NCBI GenBank assembly: GCA_963668545.1
Contig: OY764868.1
Coordinates: forward strand, 2,294,001-2,358,000
Length of the DNA stretch: 64,000 bases
Direction: 5' to 3'
From: G963662265 sp963668545
GTDB taxonomy: Bacteria > Spirochaetota > Spirochaetia > CADAEX01
In this document: positions 18,452 through 27,321 of the stretch, piece by piece
Layout: every line of letters starts with the position of its first letter
Numbering within the stretch: the stretch's first letter is position 1
Translations under genes and position numbers: made by a program
The notes under the pieces: model-generated
Databases searched by the model: none
The model's input: the letters and a program-made list of their open reading frames with translations, nothing else
Told to the model about the DNA's origin: nothing

Positions 18452-19735
18452 TTATCCCCTGTGGCTCTTTTCAACCATAATATCCAGCATTGTATTATCT
18501 ACTCCTGACATTCCAAGCTTGCTTATCTCACTTAAATGAAGAATAGTCTCCTCTGCTGTTTTTCCAACAAATCCGTCAGAGTAAGTAATACCGTGATTAT
18601 TCATGGCCATATATGCACTCCGTATAGCAGAATCTGCTGAGCTCGCAACCTTAAGCGCACATCCCCCTTTTGCACCGTCACAGAGCATTCCTCCGAGATC
18701 ACTTATGAGGTTGTTTACGGCAAGTGTAATTTTTTCCATATCATTTCCGCAAGTCTGATATACTATGGCTACTGCTGCTCCGACGCCTGCTGCTATTGCG
18801 CAGCCGCAGAGGGGAGAAAGCTGGCCTGTATAACACTTGATGTAGCTGTTTACAAGATGGGAAAGGGTAATACTTCTGACAACAGTGTTTTCAGCTATTC
18901 TGTATTCCTTCCCGAAAACATAGGGAACCAGGATGGCAACAATACCCTGATTGCCGCTGCCGCCGCTTGCCATTACAGGATAGTTAAGGCCTGCCATTCT
19001 TGCATCTGATGCCGCTGCTGCAGTTATCTTTCCTTTTGTAAATACATCCTCTGCTATAAGCCCCTTGTCCTTAAGTGTAGAAATATAATGCCCTACTTTC
19101 TTTATCAGAAGCCCGGCCTCGGCTATTTTCAGGTTCATTTCAATACCGGATTTAATGTAGTCATACTGCACTGAATCGATATTTTCGGCAATCCCAATAA
19201 AATCTGCAATTTTCATTTTCTTCAGTTCATCTTTATACGATGTTTCAGATTTCTCGCTGCTTCTTTCCGCTTCAAAAACAGTTTTGCCGTCTTTTTCAAT
19301 TAGTACAATATTGGTATGTGATTTTTCAATAACTGCCCGGGCATAACTGTCTGCAGTCCTGACAGTAACATCAATATAAAGATCAGTTTTGGATTTATCA
19401 TAATTAATCCTGGCTGTTTTATCCCGTATCATCTCTTTAGCTTTTTTAATGTGATGTTCAGTCGTCTTTTCAAGGATCTCCATTTTCAGATCAGGCTCTG
19501 CAATTATTGAACCGATAATTCCTGCAATAAGGTTACCCTTTTCCCCCCCTGTATTGGGGACAGTTACTGCAAACCCGTTTTTATAGACACCTGCATCAAC
19601 TATTATATCAACATCTCTTATTTCACCTGAAAGTTCATTTCCTGCGGCAGAGCAGGCAAATGCAACAGCAATCGGCTCTGTGCATCCAAGTGCCGGAAAA
19701 ACTTCATATTTCAGAATCTGTTTTAAAATATCCAT
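18452..19735 (-). CDS. cyuA: L-cysteine desulfidase-family protein (CyuA / UPF0597, serine-dehydratase-alpha-like)
   Basis: 427 residues from ATG 19735. The opening VFPALGCTEPIAVAFA and later ASGGSGNQGIVA, SPLCGCAIAAGVGAA and MLCDGAKGGCALK carry the conserved cysteines that hold the catalytic [4Fe-4S] cluster in this family. Family members break L-cysteine into pyruvate, ammonia and sulfide. It lies downstream of nifS and nifU on the same strand, behind three hairpins, which fits a role in sulfur or cysteine turnover next to cluster assembly. A serine dehydratase activity is the older alternative annotation. Confidence 0.85.
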   Translation of the reverse strand: MDILKQILKYEVFPALGCTEPIAVAFACSAAGNELSGEIRDVDIIVDAGVYKNGFAVTVPNTGGEKGNLIAGIIGSIIAEPDLKMEILEKTTEHHIKKAKEMIRDKTARINYDKSKTDLYIDVTVRTADSYARAVIEKSHTNIVLIEKDGKTVFEAERSSEKSETSYKDELKKMKIADFIGIAENIDSVQYDYIKSGIEMNLKIAEAGLLIKKVGHYISTLKDKGLIAEDVFTKGKITAAAASDARMAGLNYPVMASGGSGNQGIVAILVPYVFGKEYRIAENTVVRSITLSHLVNSYIKCYTGQLSPLCGCAIAAGVGAAVAIVYQTCGNDMEKITLAVNNLISDLGGMLCDGAKGGCALKVASSADSAIRSAYMAMNNHGITYSDGFVGKTAEETILHLSEISKLGMSGVDNTMLDIMVEKSHRG

Positions 19736-19787
19736 AAAACCCGCCTTTCTGATAAATTAAATGCTATTTCTTTCCTGAAAATAATGC

Positions 19788-19869
19788 AAAAAAATACCGG
19801 CCTTATAAGCATACATGCCGGGCCGGTGTACTTTCGTCCATGAAAGTAACTCCTGACATATCTGTCAGG
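19788..19869 (-). promoter_or_regulatory. Structured cyuA leader: two hairpins followed by a terminator
   Basis: Reading along the minus strand there are three stems. The first is CCTGACA/TGTCAGG (19869-19852), the second TACTTTC/GAAAGTA (19848-19829), the third ACCGGCC/GGCCGGT (19827-19796) followed by seven U at 19794-19788. The last is a normal intrinsic terminator for the rrf2-nifSU transcript. No strong promoter is seen between it and cyuA, 52 bases further on, so cyuA may be reached by regulated read-through. I do not recognise a known riboswitch. Confidence 0.5.
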
Positions 19870-19927
19870 GAATTATAATCCTGCCTGTTCAATTAAACAA
19901 GCTTTTACAAATTTATTATTTTACAGA

Positions 19928-20524
19928 TCAGCCGTAGAGATGATGGTATTCGTGCAGAAGATCTTTAGCTTTCTCTACACAGCTACCGCACACAGTACCA
20001 AGTTTTGTTTTTTCCTGAAGTTCTTCAAAAGTTTTGCCGCCTTCTTTTACAAAGTTCTCAATATCTTTGTCTGTTACATTCTGGCACTTGCAGATAACCT
20101 TTGCTTCCTCTTCTTCAATCTCGGATTCAAGATTGTTTCTCCTGTAATAATCCTCAATTGCAGCTCTCAAAGCCCTGTCACCGAGAACTGAACAGTGTAT
20201 TTTATTATCAGGTAGTCCGCCCAGATTTCCGACAATATCCTCAGGTTTAATATGGTATGCATCCTTGATTGTCATACCTTTAACCATTTCAGACATCATG
20301 GAGGTACTTGCTATAGCACTGGCACATCCATATGTTTTCCACTTGCAGTCGGCAATTTTTCCGTCAGAAACCTTGATCACGACAAGCATCTGGTCTCCGC
20401 AGGCAATATTACCTACTTCGCCCCTGCCGTCACTTTTATATGAATCCTCATCATCAAGAACATTTTTAGGATTCTGAAAATGTTCCTTTACCTCTTCGCT
20501 GTATAACCAGGAATTACCTGTCAT
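19928..20524 (-). CDS. nifU: NifU-type Fe-S scaffold: IscU domain plus BFD-like [2Fe-2S] domain
   Basis: 198 residues. Residues 1-130 are IscU-like with the three scaffold cysteines C42 (in ACGDQ), C67 (YGCASAIASTS) and C111 (HCSVLGD), plus the conserved Asp44. A short acidic linker leads to a BFD-like domain with C145/C147 (CKC) and C179/C182 (CGSC). The C-terminal Nfu domain of classical Azotobacter NifU is absent. It accepts sulfur from the upstream NifS and builds clusters. Start ATG overlaps the nifS stop by four bases, so they are translationally coupled. Confidence 0.93.
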   Translation of the reverse strand: MTGNSWLYSEEVKEHFQNPKNVLDDEDSYKSDGRGEVGNIACGDQMLVVIKVSDGKIADCKWKTYGCASAIASTSMMSEMVKGMTIKDAYHIKPEDIVGNLGGLPDNKIHCSVLGDRALRAAIEDYYRRNNLESEIEEEEAKVICKCQNVTDKDIENFVKEGGKTFEELQEKTKLGTVCGSCVEKAKDLLHEYHHLYG

Positions 20525-21717
20525 TTTTTCCCTCCCTTGTAAACTGAAGACATTTTCCGTATTTTTTCTATTATCAGGGTCAGCTTTTCAATAACATAAT
20601 CAATATCTTCCTCTGTATTTTCCCTTCCCAGACTGAACCTTATTGAGCCGTGTGCAAGTTCAGGACCGAGACCTGTTGCAAGAAGGACAGGGCTAGGTTC
20701 AAGTGAATCAGATGAACATGCCGATCCTGTTGATACTGCAATCCCTTCAAGATCAAGATAAAGCAGTATTGATTCCCCTTCAGCCCCTGCAAAGGAAGCA
20801 TTGAGAGTATTCGGAAGACACTCCACAGGGTGTCCGTTTATTTTCACATCAGGAATATTTTCAAGAATACCGTTTTTAAGTTTGTCCCTGAGGAATTTGA
20901 GTTTTTTGTATTCCTCATCCATTTCCAGCAATGCAATTTCAGCAGCTTTTCCAAGCCCGATTATCCCCATATTATTAAGGGTACCTGCCCTTCTGCCCTC
21001 TTCCTGGTGTCCGCCATGAATAAAAGGACAGTATGGAGCCCCTTTTCTTACATAAAGAACGCCAATACCTTTCGGTGCATAAATTTTATGTCCTGAAAGA
21101 CTGAGATAGTCAACATCAAGACTTTTTACATCTATAGGAAGCTTTCCTACCGCCTGAACAGCATCTGTATGCATAAGCGCCCCGCTTGCTCTGGCAATTT
21201 CAGAAATCTTTCTTATATTCTGTATAGTTCCTATTTCATTGTTTGCCATCATCACAGAGACAAGAGCTGTCTTCCCGCTTATTTTCTCTTCAAGCTGGTT
21301 TAAATCAACTTTACCGTATTTATCAACATCCAGGAGGACTACAGATCCCCCCTGTGATTTGATAAAATCCATAGTTGAAATAATGCTCGGGTGTTCAATG
21401 ACAGATGTAATAATTTCGTTCCTCCCCCCGAGGCTGCAGCAGCTTTTTTCACATCCGCTTGCAGGGTTGCACACAATATATTTAAGTACAGTATTATTGG
21501 ATTCGGAACCTCCTGCAGTGAATATAATTTCCTCAGGGTCTGCATTTATAAGCTTTGCAATACTGCTCCGTGCTTCAGCTATTTTACTTCCTGCGGAACG
21601 TCCCGGAGTATGCAGACTTGAAGGATTACCATACAGATCAAAACTTTCTATCAGAACCTTCTTTACTTCCGGATGTATCGGAGTTGTTGCATTATAATCT
21701 AGATAAATATTTTTCAT
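20521..21717 (-). CDS. nifS: Cysteine desulfurase NifS
   Basis: 398 residues from ATG 21717, with AAGGA nine bases upstream; a TTG nine bases earlier is less likely. The PLP lysine lies in LSGHKIYAPKG and the catalytic cysteine in STGSACSSDSLEPSPVL; TAGGSESNN is also typical. It moves sulfur from cysteine to NifU. Between about residues 83 and 98 there is an extra Cys-rich stretch (C83, C89, C93, C94) not usual in NifS. The gene is followed by nifU with a four-base overlap and preceded by an Rrf2 regulator. Confidence 0.95.
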   Translation of the reverse strand: MKNIYLDYNATTPIHPEVKKVLIESFDLYGNPSSLHTPGRSAGSKIAEARSSIAKLINADPEEIIFTAGGSESNNTVLKYIVCNPASGCEKSCCSLGGRNEIITSVIEHPSIISTMDFIKSQGGSVVLLDVDKYGKVDLNQLEEKISGKTALVSVMMANNEIGTIQNIRKISEIARASGALMHTDAVQAVGKLPIDVKSLDVDYLSLSGHKIYAPKGIGVLYVRKGAPYCPFIHGGHQEEGRRAGTLNNMGIIGLGKAAEIALLEMDEEYKKLKFLRDKLKNGILENIPDVKINGHPVECLPNTLNASFAGAEGESILLYLDLEGIAVSTGSACSSDSLEPSPVLLATGLGPELAHGSIRFSLGRENTEEDIDYVIEKLTLIIEKIRKMSSVYKGGKK

Positions 21718-21736
21718 ATAAATCAATCCTTAAAAC

Positions 21737-22159
21737 TTAATTTCCCTTTGTCATGTACCTGTTTATAAAATCCTCAAGTGTCATTTTCGTTAAATATTCA
21801 GAAATATAATCCTGATAATCTTTCCAGAAAATCCGCACACCGCATTCTGAAATTTTTTTGCATACTGCTGAATTATCAACACAGTCTACAAGTGTTACAT
21901 GACCTTCTATTGCTGTCATTATCTCGTAAAGAGTAACATCTTCAGCTTTTTTGACAAGAGCATATCCCCCTTCACGTCCCCTTACACTTCTTACAATCTT
22001 GCCTTTTTTTAAAAGCTTGAAAATATTTTCAAGATATTTCCTCGAAATATTCTCTTTTTCTGCAATATAGTGTAAATTGACTGTATCTGATGGATCATAG
22101 CCTGCAAGAAATGCAAGCGCTCTTAAGCCATATCTGAATCTGGTTGAAATCTGGAACAT
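21737..22159 (-). CDS. Rrf2-family Fe-S regulator (IscR-like)
   Basis: About 140 residues from ATG 22159 (a GTG 12 bases upstream is possible). The winged helix is at 1-80, with ISTRFRYGLRALAFLA, ISRKYLENIFKLLKKGKIVRSVRGREGGYAL as in IscR/CymR. Three cysteines spaced CX6CX5C (VDC...VC...EC) match the [2Fe-2S] ligand region of IscR. As the first gene before nifS and nifU it most likely senses cluster status and controls them. Confidence 0.9.
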   Translation of the reverse strand: MFQISTRFRYGLRALAFLAGYDPSDTVNLHYIAEKENISRKYLENIFKLLKKGKIVRSVRGREGGYALVKKAEDVTLYEIMTAIEGHVTLVDCVDNSAVCKKISECGVRIFWKDYQDYISEYLTKMTLEDFINRYMTKGN

Positions 22160-22192
22160 AATTTTTCCCACTTTTCCTACATTGTTAATATG

Positions 22193-22221
22193 AAATTAAT
22201 ATAAATATATATGTTTGTCAA
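22193..22221 (-). promoter_or_regulatory. Promoter of rrf2-nifS-nifU
   Basis: On the minus strand TTGACA (22221-22216) and TAATTT (22198-22193) with a 17-base spacer. The spacer and start region are AT-rich with partial dyad symmetry (TTAATAT ... ATTAATAT near 22185-22203 on plus), a reasonable binding place for the Rrf2 protein itself. Confidence 0.6.
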
Positions 22222-22261
22222 CAAACAGTAAAGAATAATATCAATATAAACAGTTCAGATT

Positions 22262-23308
22262 TTATTCTTTTTCTTCAATATGATATTCAGTATTTTTAAG
22301 TGTAAAAACTGAACTGAAACCTTCTGACATGTAAAGCTTATTTCCTTCAGTTATATAAAGCACTTCAACACTGTCAGACGATTCTGCATATTTCAACCCG
22401 ACCTCAACACCCATTGCGAAAAGTGTTGTTGAAAGTGCATCGCCATCAACAGATTTATCAGTAATAACTGAGATGCCAAGAACATTGTTTGTGACAGGGA
22501 AGCCGGTTTCAGGATCAAGTATGTGGTGGTATCTCCGGCCGTTTTCCTCAAAATACCTTTCATAAATACCTGAAGTTACAAGAGATTTGTTTTCAAGGGA
22601 GACTATCCCTATATATTCTCCCCTGGTATCTGCAGGGTCCTGTATCCCTATTCTGAACGGTTTATTTCCCGGTTTTGCCCCGACTGTCAGGACATTCCCC
22701 CCGAGATTTATTATTGCGCTTTTAACTCCTTCCTTTCTCAGCAGATCGGAAACCCTGTCTGCTATATACCCTTTTGCAATTGCACCGCAGTCTATTTCCA
22801 TCTTTTTCACGGAGAGGAATGCAGCATGGCTGCTTTTATCAAGCAGAAGCTTTTTATAGTCTGTAAGCCCGATAGCTTTTTCAATCTCGCCGGAATCAGG
22901 TACGCCGGCATTTTCTGTCCCGATACCCCAGAGTGCAACCAGCGGACCTATTGTAAGGTCAAATTTCCCGTTCGAAATCTCTGAATAGAACTTCCCCTTT
23001 TCAAGAAGTGAAAATGTATCTTCGGAAACTATAACACCCCTTTCTCCTGCCATCCTGTTGATTTCAGAAATTTCACTTTCCTGAATATTCCTGCTCAGGC
23101 TGTTCTCATAGTCGCTGATCAGGCGGAAAACCCTGCCGAATATCCCTTCAGGTGCTTTTTCATAAACAGATATTTTTACCAATGTACCCAGATAATATCC
23201 TGTTTCTGTAACAGGCTTCAGGTCATTGCCGGCACATCCAGTAAAAAAGGACAGAAGTACAGAAAGTGCGAACAAACTCTTCAGTTTAAAACTCATAGTC
23301 GGCTTCAT
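22262..23308 (-). CDS. apbE: FAD:protein FMN transferase, lipoprotein
   Basis: 348 residues from ATG 23308, a start that gives a lipoprotein signal with the lipobox LSFFTGC at about residues 18-24. ApbE features are clear: the N-terminal GTLVKISVY, DCGAIAKGYIADRV, NLGGNVLTVG, YHHILDPETGFPV and the metal-binding DGDALSTTLFAMG. The enzyme links FMN to Thr/Ser of membrane and periplasmic flavoproteins such as RnfG/RnfD or NqrB/C. It starts 22 bases after the phoH stop, so they are probably co-transcribed. Its target proteins are not in the window. Confidence 0.95.
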   Translation of the reverse strand: MKPTMSFKLKSLFALSVLLSFFTGCAGNDLKPVTETGYYLGTLVKISVYEKAPEGIFGRVFRLISDYENSLSRNIQESEISEINRMAGERGVIVSEDTFSLLEKGKFYSEISNGKFDLTIGPLVALWGIGTENAGVPDSGEIEKAIGLTDYKKLLLDKSSHAAFLSVKKMEIDCGAIAKGYIADRVSDLLRKEGVKSAIINLGGNVLTVGAKPGNKPFRIGIQDPADTRGEYIGIVSLENKSLVTSGIYERYFEENGRRYHHILDPETGFPVTNNVLGISVITDKSVDGDALSTTLFAMGVEVGLKYAESSDSVEVLYITEGNKLYMSEGFSSVFTLKNTEYHIEEKE

Positions 23309-23330
23309 ATTAAAAATAATCCGGAATAAT

Positions 23331-24644
23331 CTAAAGCAGCTTCGCCGCAAGGTCGGAAAGAGCACTTCTTTCTGTTTTTTCAAGCAGTATATGCCCGAAA
23401 ATCATCTGCCCCTTGAAAGCTTCAACAAGATATGTCAAACCGTTTGAACTTGCATCAAGATATGGATTGTCAATCTGATCAGGATCACCTGTCAGTATGA
23501 TTTTGGTGTTTTCCCCTGCACGGCTTACAACTGTCTTGATTTCATGAGGAGTAAGGTTCTGCGCCTCATCTATTATTATATACTGGTTTGGAAGAGACCT
23601 TCCCCTTATATATGTAAGTGCCTCGATTTCTATCTGCTTGTTTTTTACAAGGTTTTCCATATTTTTCTGTTCCTGCTTATCAGGAACAGCTTCTATAATC
23701 TGGCTCAGGTTATCAAATATCGGCTGCATCCAGTGGGACATTTTTTCCTCTTTATCTCCAGGGAGAAACCCGATATCTTTTCCCATGGGAATTACAGGCC
23801 TGCTGACAAGCACTCTTGTATATTTCTTATCAACCAGGACCTTCCTTATTCCTGAAGCTATCGCAAGGAGTGTTTTGCCTGTCCCTGCCTTGCCTACAAG
23901 AGAAACAATTTTTATGGAATCGTCAAGCAGCATATCAAAGGCAATTTTCTGTCTTTCATTAAGCGGATTGATACCTGAGACAGTTTCTCCTGCATATAAA
24001 ATTTTTCTTATCTTCTGCTTTTCTAAATCATAACGGCCGAGTGCAACAACTTCTTCGCTGTTTATTATTACATACTGGTTCTGAAGCAGTTTCTCTTCCC
24101 ATTCAGATTCTCCAGTTGATATAAATGTCCTGCACAGAGAGGGATTTGAGTTTGAGCTGCTGTATTCCTTTGAACCGGGATAAAAATCCTTTATATTAAC
24201 TGTCTGTTTTTTATAGTCAACCGCTTTAATACCTAGTGCGCTTGCCTTTACACGTGCATTAATATCCTTTGAAACAAAAAAAACAGTTTCGCCCTTTTCC
24301 TGAAGATTCAGTGCTGAAAAAATAATCTTGTTATCCGGTTTATCTTTAAGAAGAGAATGGTCAAGATGCCTGTGTTCTTTCACATCAACACGAACCCTAA
24401 TACCGTTTTCAATTTTAACACCTTTACTTATATCACCATGGCTGCATATTTCATCAAGAAATCTGACAGCATGCCTTGCGCTTCTGCCTCTTTCATCGCT
24501 GAACGATTTCAGCTTGTCAAGTTCTTCAAGCACCCAGACAGGAATGACAACATCAGACTGTTTAAAAGAAAGGACTGCATCACTTTTATGCACAAGGACA
24601 TTTGTATCAATTACAAATATCTTACGATTTTTTTCTCTGGACAT
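23331..24644 (-). CDS. PhoH-family ATPase with N-terminal PIN domain (PhoH2/YlaK type)
   Basis: 437 residues, GGGAGG upstream of ATG 24644. Residues 8-150 are a PIN nuclease-like domain (FVIDTNVLVH, with further acidic residues in LEELDKL and FVSKDINARVKA). The C-terminal half is a PhoH ATPase with Walker A GKAGTGKTLLA near 255-265, VLVSRPVIPMG, GRSLPNQYIIIDEAQNLTP and LTGDPDQID. PIN-PhoH proteins studied elsewhere unwind and cut RNA. It precedes apbE but has no obvious functional link to it. Confidence 0.93.
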   Translation of the reverse strand: MSREKNRKIFVIDTNVLVHKSDAVLSFKQSDVVIPVWVLEELDKLKSFSDERGRSARHAVRFLDEICSHGDISKGVKIENGIRVRVDVKEHRHLDHSLLKDKPDNKIIFSALNLQEKGETVFFVSKDINARVKASALGIKAVDYKKQTVNIKDFYPGSKEYSSSNSNPSLCRTFISTGESEWEEKLLQNQYVIINSEEVVALGRYDLEKQKIRKILYAGETVSGINPLNERQKIAFDMLLDDSIKIVSLVGKAGTGKTLLAIASGIRKVLVDKKYTRVLVSRPVIPMGKDIGFLPGDKEEKMSHWMQPIFDNLSQIIEAVPDKQEQKNMENLVKNKQIEIEALTYIRGRSLPNQYIIIDEAQNLTPHEIKTVVSRAGENTKIILTGDPDQIDNPYLDASSNGLTYLVEAFKGQMIFGHILLEKTERSALSDLAAKLL

Positions 24645-24763
24645 TCAGGAACACCCTCCCGTCATTATTTATTATTATTCTAATTGATTTATATTACTCA
24701 ATCCAGACAATTTTCTGCTTAAAAAAGTTTTGAAAAATCAGCAATGCACCGGAGCATGTATTC

Positions 24764-25201
24764 TTATCTGATTTTCAGGGAAGATACTGAATCATGTATA
24801 ACACTGCTGTATTTTTCAAACAGCGATTTTTCACCGGCTGCTTCCACAGCTACTATATACCTGCTGTTTGAATATACTGAAGTCATGTAGATAAAGTATT
24901 CCTTCCCGAATACTACTATCCAGTAATCAGTATTGTCCTGATCACTTCCTTCAGACACCCTGTAAGGCCTGTAGCCTTTTTTTTCAAGATGATTTCCGAG
25001 GGCATTCTTCCAGAATTCAGTATCCTGTTCTGGTTTATTGGGAAATACCCTGATTTTCATTTTTATACCGTCAGGACTGAAAAAAAGGGTTTCAGCTCCT
25101 TTTTTCATAACAGCGAAACCTTCCGGTTTTTCAATTGAATAATTGCGGCATCCAGACAGAAAAACAATCATAAAAAGAAGCAGAAACAGATTCCTATTCA
25201 A
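24764..25201 (-). CDS. Small lipoprotein, relative of the C-terminal domain of the DUF4349 lipoprotein
   Basis: About 145 residues if started at TTG 25201, which sits six bases after a strong GAGGAGG; an ATG at 25216 lies inside that ribosome site. The signal peptide ends in the lipobox FLSGC. The sequence TEFWKNALGNHLEKKGY and the ending SSVIHDSVSSLKIR match TEFWQKALLNYMSRF and the ending NDEVVKSLENLRIK of the larger lipoprotein two genes upstream, so this is a free-standing copy of that domain. Overlaps the preceding gene by eight bases. Function unknown. Confidence 0.75.
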   Translation of the reverse strand: MNRNLFLLLFMIVFLSGCRNYSIEKPEGFAVMKKGAETLFFSPDGIKMKIRVFPNKPEQDTEFWKNALGNHLEKKGYRPYRVSEGSDQDNTDYWIVVFGKEYFIYMTSVYSNSRYIVAVEAAGEKSLFEKYSSVIHDSVSSLKIR

Positions 25202-25790
25202 CAGGGACCTCCTCATCCATGAGAAGAAAAAAATCAATACTGTTTATCCAGTCAAATGATGATATATCTGTTCCGGGATTTAATTCGTCAGTATAAAAAT
25301 TTATTTCCAGAAGCGTATATCTTATATCATGGCTGAGTTTATTAAGCCTTCCCTGTAATTGTTCAACCTCATATAAAACTGATGATATTTCCCTTTCAAG
25401 ACTGAGAGTACTTCTGAAATCTGTATTTTCAAAAAGGGAATAATAATCTGAAAGAAGTTTTTTTCTTACAGAAATCCTTGTTTTAATATCAGTAATTTCC
25501 TTTTCAAGACTGTCAGCATTAAATGAATAATTAATTACATCTCCCTGACTGGAAAGAAGGCTGCTGATTACTTCATCACTGAAATCTGGTATCCAGATAA
25601 CAACCCCTGAATCGGAATATCTGACATAGTAACCGCCCCTGCTTTCTGCCCAGTTTACAAAGTGATCTGCTGCCGCTTTTTTATCAGTAACGATAATATC
25701 AGCATTTATATGCCTGAATACATTATTTTCGACAGAATAAATCCCGGCAGAAATAATAAGAAATATTGAAAGAAGTATGATCCTTTTCAT
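25194..25790 (-). CDS. Exported DUF4349-like protein
   Basis: 198 residues with a signal peptide at 1-19. The order of elements (HINADIIVTD, SRGGYYVRYSDSGVVIWIP, then a long coiled coil from about residue 90 to 155 and the strand YTLLEINFY) parallels the DUF4349 domain of the gene just upstream. It lacks a lipobox and a C-terminal membrane helix. DUF4349 proteins are envelope proteins of unknown function with a central coiled coil. The stop overlaps the next gene and the start overlaps the stop of the previous one, so the three are translated as a unit. Confidence 0.75.
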   Translation of the reverse strand: MKRIILLSIFLIISAGIYSVENNVFRHINADIIVTDKKAAADHFVNWAESRGGYYVRYSDSGVVIWIPDFSDEVISSLLSSQGDVINYSFNADSLEKEITDIKTRISVRKKLLSDYYSLFENTDFRSTLSLEREISSVLYEVEQLQGRLNKLSHDIRYTLLEINFYTDELNPGTDISSFDWINSIDFFLLMDEEVPVE

Positions 25791-26914
25791 TTAATCCTCA
25801 GATTTTCAAGTGACTTGACTACTTCGTCATTATACTTTTTATAACTTTCTTCATCTGGATAGAAAACCTCAATAATATAAAGAAGAGGACCCTTGATGGA
25901 TGTGCCGGTGAAATACCTGTACTTGAGCCTGCTCTCCTGGTAAAAAAGAACACCCCTGATGTTTCCAATATCTATACTGTCTGATCTGCTGTAAAACCTG
26001 CTCATATAATTAAGCAGGGCTTTCTGCCAGAATTCAGTATCCCCTTCCGGAACATTTCGGACTGTACCTATCCGGATCGTTGTACCGTCAGAAGTCTCGC
26101 CGTGAAAATATCTGAGATGTCTCAGAACAGCAAAATCATCAGGAAGTCTGATTTTCAGCTGCCTTAAAACCTCTTTGACAGTGGACCTGTATGGATCAAG
26201 ATCTGCAATCCACCTGAACGGAATATCCCTGCTGACTGAATAATCATGATAAGGTAATAAAGTGACCACTATTTCAGCATATCTTATTTTTTTCTCAAGT
26301 GATGATAATGAATTCCTCAAGCCCTCAAGTTCATCATTTATCCTTTTTATCTCTTTCAGTATTTTGACTTTGTTTTCAGTATCATTTTCATATTTCAGGA
26401 GGGTATGGAATCTGTTTCTCGATTTTTCAAGAAGCCTGATACGTCCTTCAATATCAAAATAGTAGTCAGTAACATCTTCAGCTTCAATAAACTCTGAAAC
26501 AAGCTCAGAACTGTTTTTTATCTCTTTAAATGCTTCTTCCAGATTTTCAACCGGAACTTTAAGAACAGCTGTTCCGGCATTAACAGATTCCATCACTCCA
26601 TCATATTTCTTAATTATTAATGCAATTTCTGTAATTAGAGCTTCAGGATCAGCAGCTTTCATTGTACAGCCGGCCCTGTAGCTTTTTTTGCGTTCAATGC
26701 TGCCGCCTGCTTTACTGCTTAATGATGCAGACTGCCTTGATAGAGGAGGTTCTGATGCTGCTTCTGCTGTCATCATTTCTGCAGTATCAGACATAATATA
26801 TTCTTTATAAGATTCGCCCCGTTCACTGCAGGATATTAAAAAGAACAGAAAAAGCAGGACAGTAACTGCCCTGCTGTATATTGGTCTAAAGGTCTTTGCC
26901 TGATATTGCAACAA
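25787..26914 (-). CDS. DUF4349 lipoprotein with extra C-terminal domain
   Basis: 375 residues if started at TTG 26914; the start is uncertain because no strong ribosome site is present. The signal peptide ends in the lipobox FLISC near residue 29. Residues about 80-245 are DUF4349-like, with a coiled coil (about 155-225, ILKEIKRINDELEGLRNSLSSLEKK). The last 120 residues form a separate domain that is repeated as its own gene two positions downstream. Overlaps the ACT-domain gene end by 29 bases. An anchored periplasmic protein of unknown role. Confidence 0.75.
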   Translation of the reverse strand: MLQYQAKTFRPIYSRAVTVLLFLFFLISCSERGESYKEYIMSDTAEMMTAEAASEPPLSRQSASLSSKAGGSIERKKSYRAGCTMKAADPEALITEIALIIKKYDGVMESVNAGTAVLKVPVENLEEAFKEIKNSSELVSEFIEAEDVTDYYFDIEGRIRLLEKSRNRFHTLLKYENDTENKVKILKEIKRINDELEGLRNSLSSLEKKIRYAEIVVTLLPYHDYSVSRDIPFRWIADLDPYRSTVKEVLRQLKIRLPDDFAVLRHLRYFHGETSDGTTIRIGTVRNVPEGDTEFWQKALLNYMSRFYSRSDSIDIGNIRGVLFYQESRLKYRYFTGTSIKGPLLYIIEVFYPDEESYKKYNDEVVKSLENLRIK

Positions 26915-27308
26915 GTGAGTTACTCTCTATAATTTTGAGTCCCAGATTCACATCTTCCACTTTGAATATTACAACAGCTTTCTGATTTTTATTTTCAAGC
27001 GATGCATATAGATATTCTATATTAAGACCGTTTTCCTTGAAAAGTTCCATGATTTTATGAAGCCCGCCCGGTTTATCATCTATTTCAATACCCAGAACTT
27101 TAGTAATCCTTATTGTAAAACCATTTTCTTCAAGTATCTGCGCAGCCTTATCCGGATTATTGACAATCAGCCTCAGGATACCGAAATCAGCAGTATCTGC
27201 AATTGTCATAGCCCTTAAATTTATATTGCCATCAGCAAGTACTTTTGTCACATCCGCAAGTCTTCCTGATTTATTTTCAAGAAACACTGATATCTGATTA
27301 ATTGTCAT
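26886..27308 (-). CDS. ACT-domain regulatory protein (paired with PaaK)
   Basis: 140 residues from ATG 27308, preceded by AAGGAG. Two ACT modules: residues 1-65 (INQISVFLENKSGRLADVTKVLADGNINLRAM) and 70-140 (IEIDDKPGGLHKIMELFKENGLNIEYLYA). Such two-ACT proteins sit next to phenylacetate-CoA ligase genes in many anaerobes and probably bind an amino acid to regulate that enzyme. It lies 13 bases downstream of paaK. Confidence 0.9.
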   Translation of the reverse strand: MTINQISVFLENKSGRLADVTKVLADGNINLRAMTIADTADFGILRLIVNNPDKAAQILEENGFTIRITKVLGIEIDDKPGGLHKIMELFKENGLNIEYLYASLENKNQKAVVIFKVEDVNLGLKIIESNSLVAISGKDL

Positions 27309-27321
27309 ATATATATCTCCT

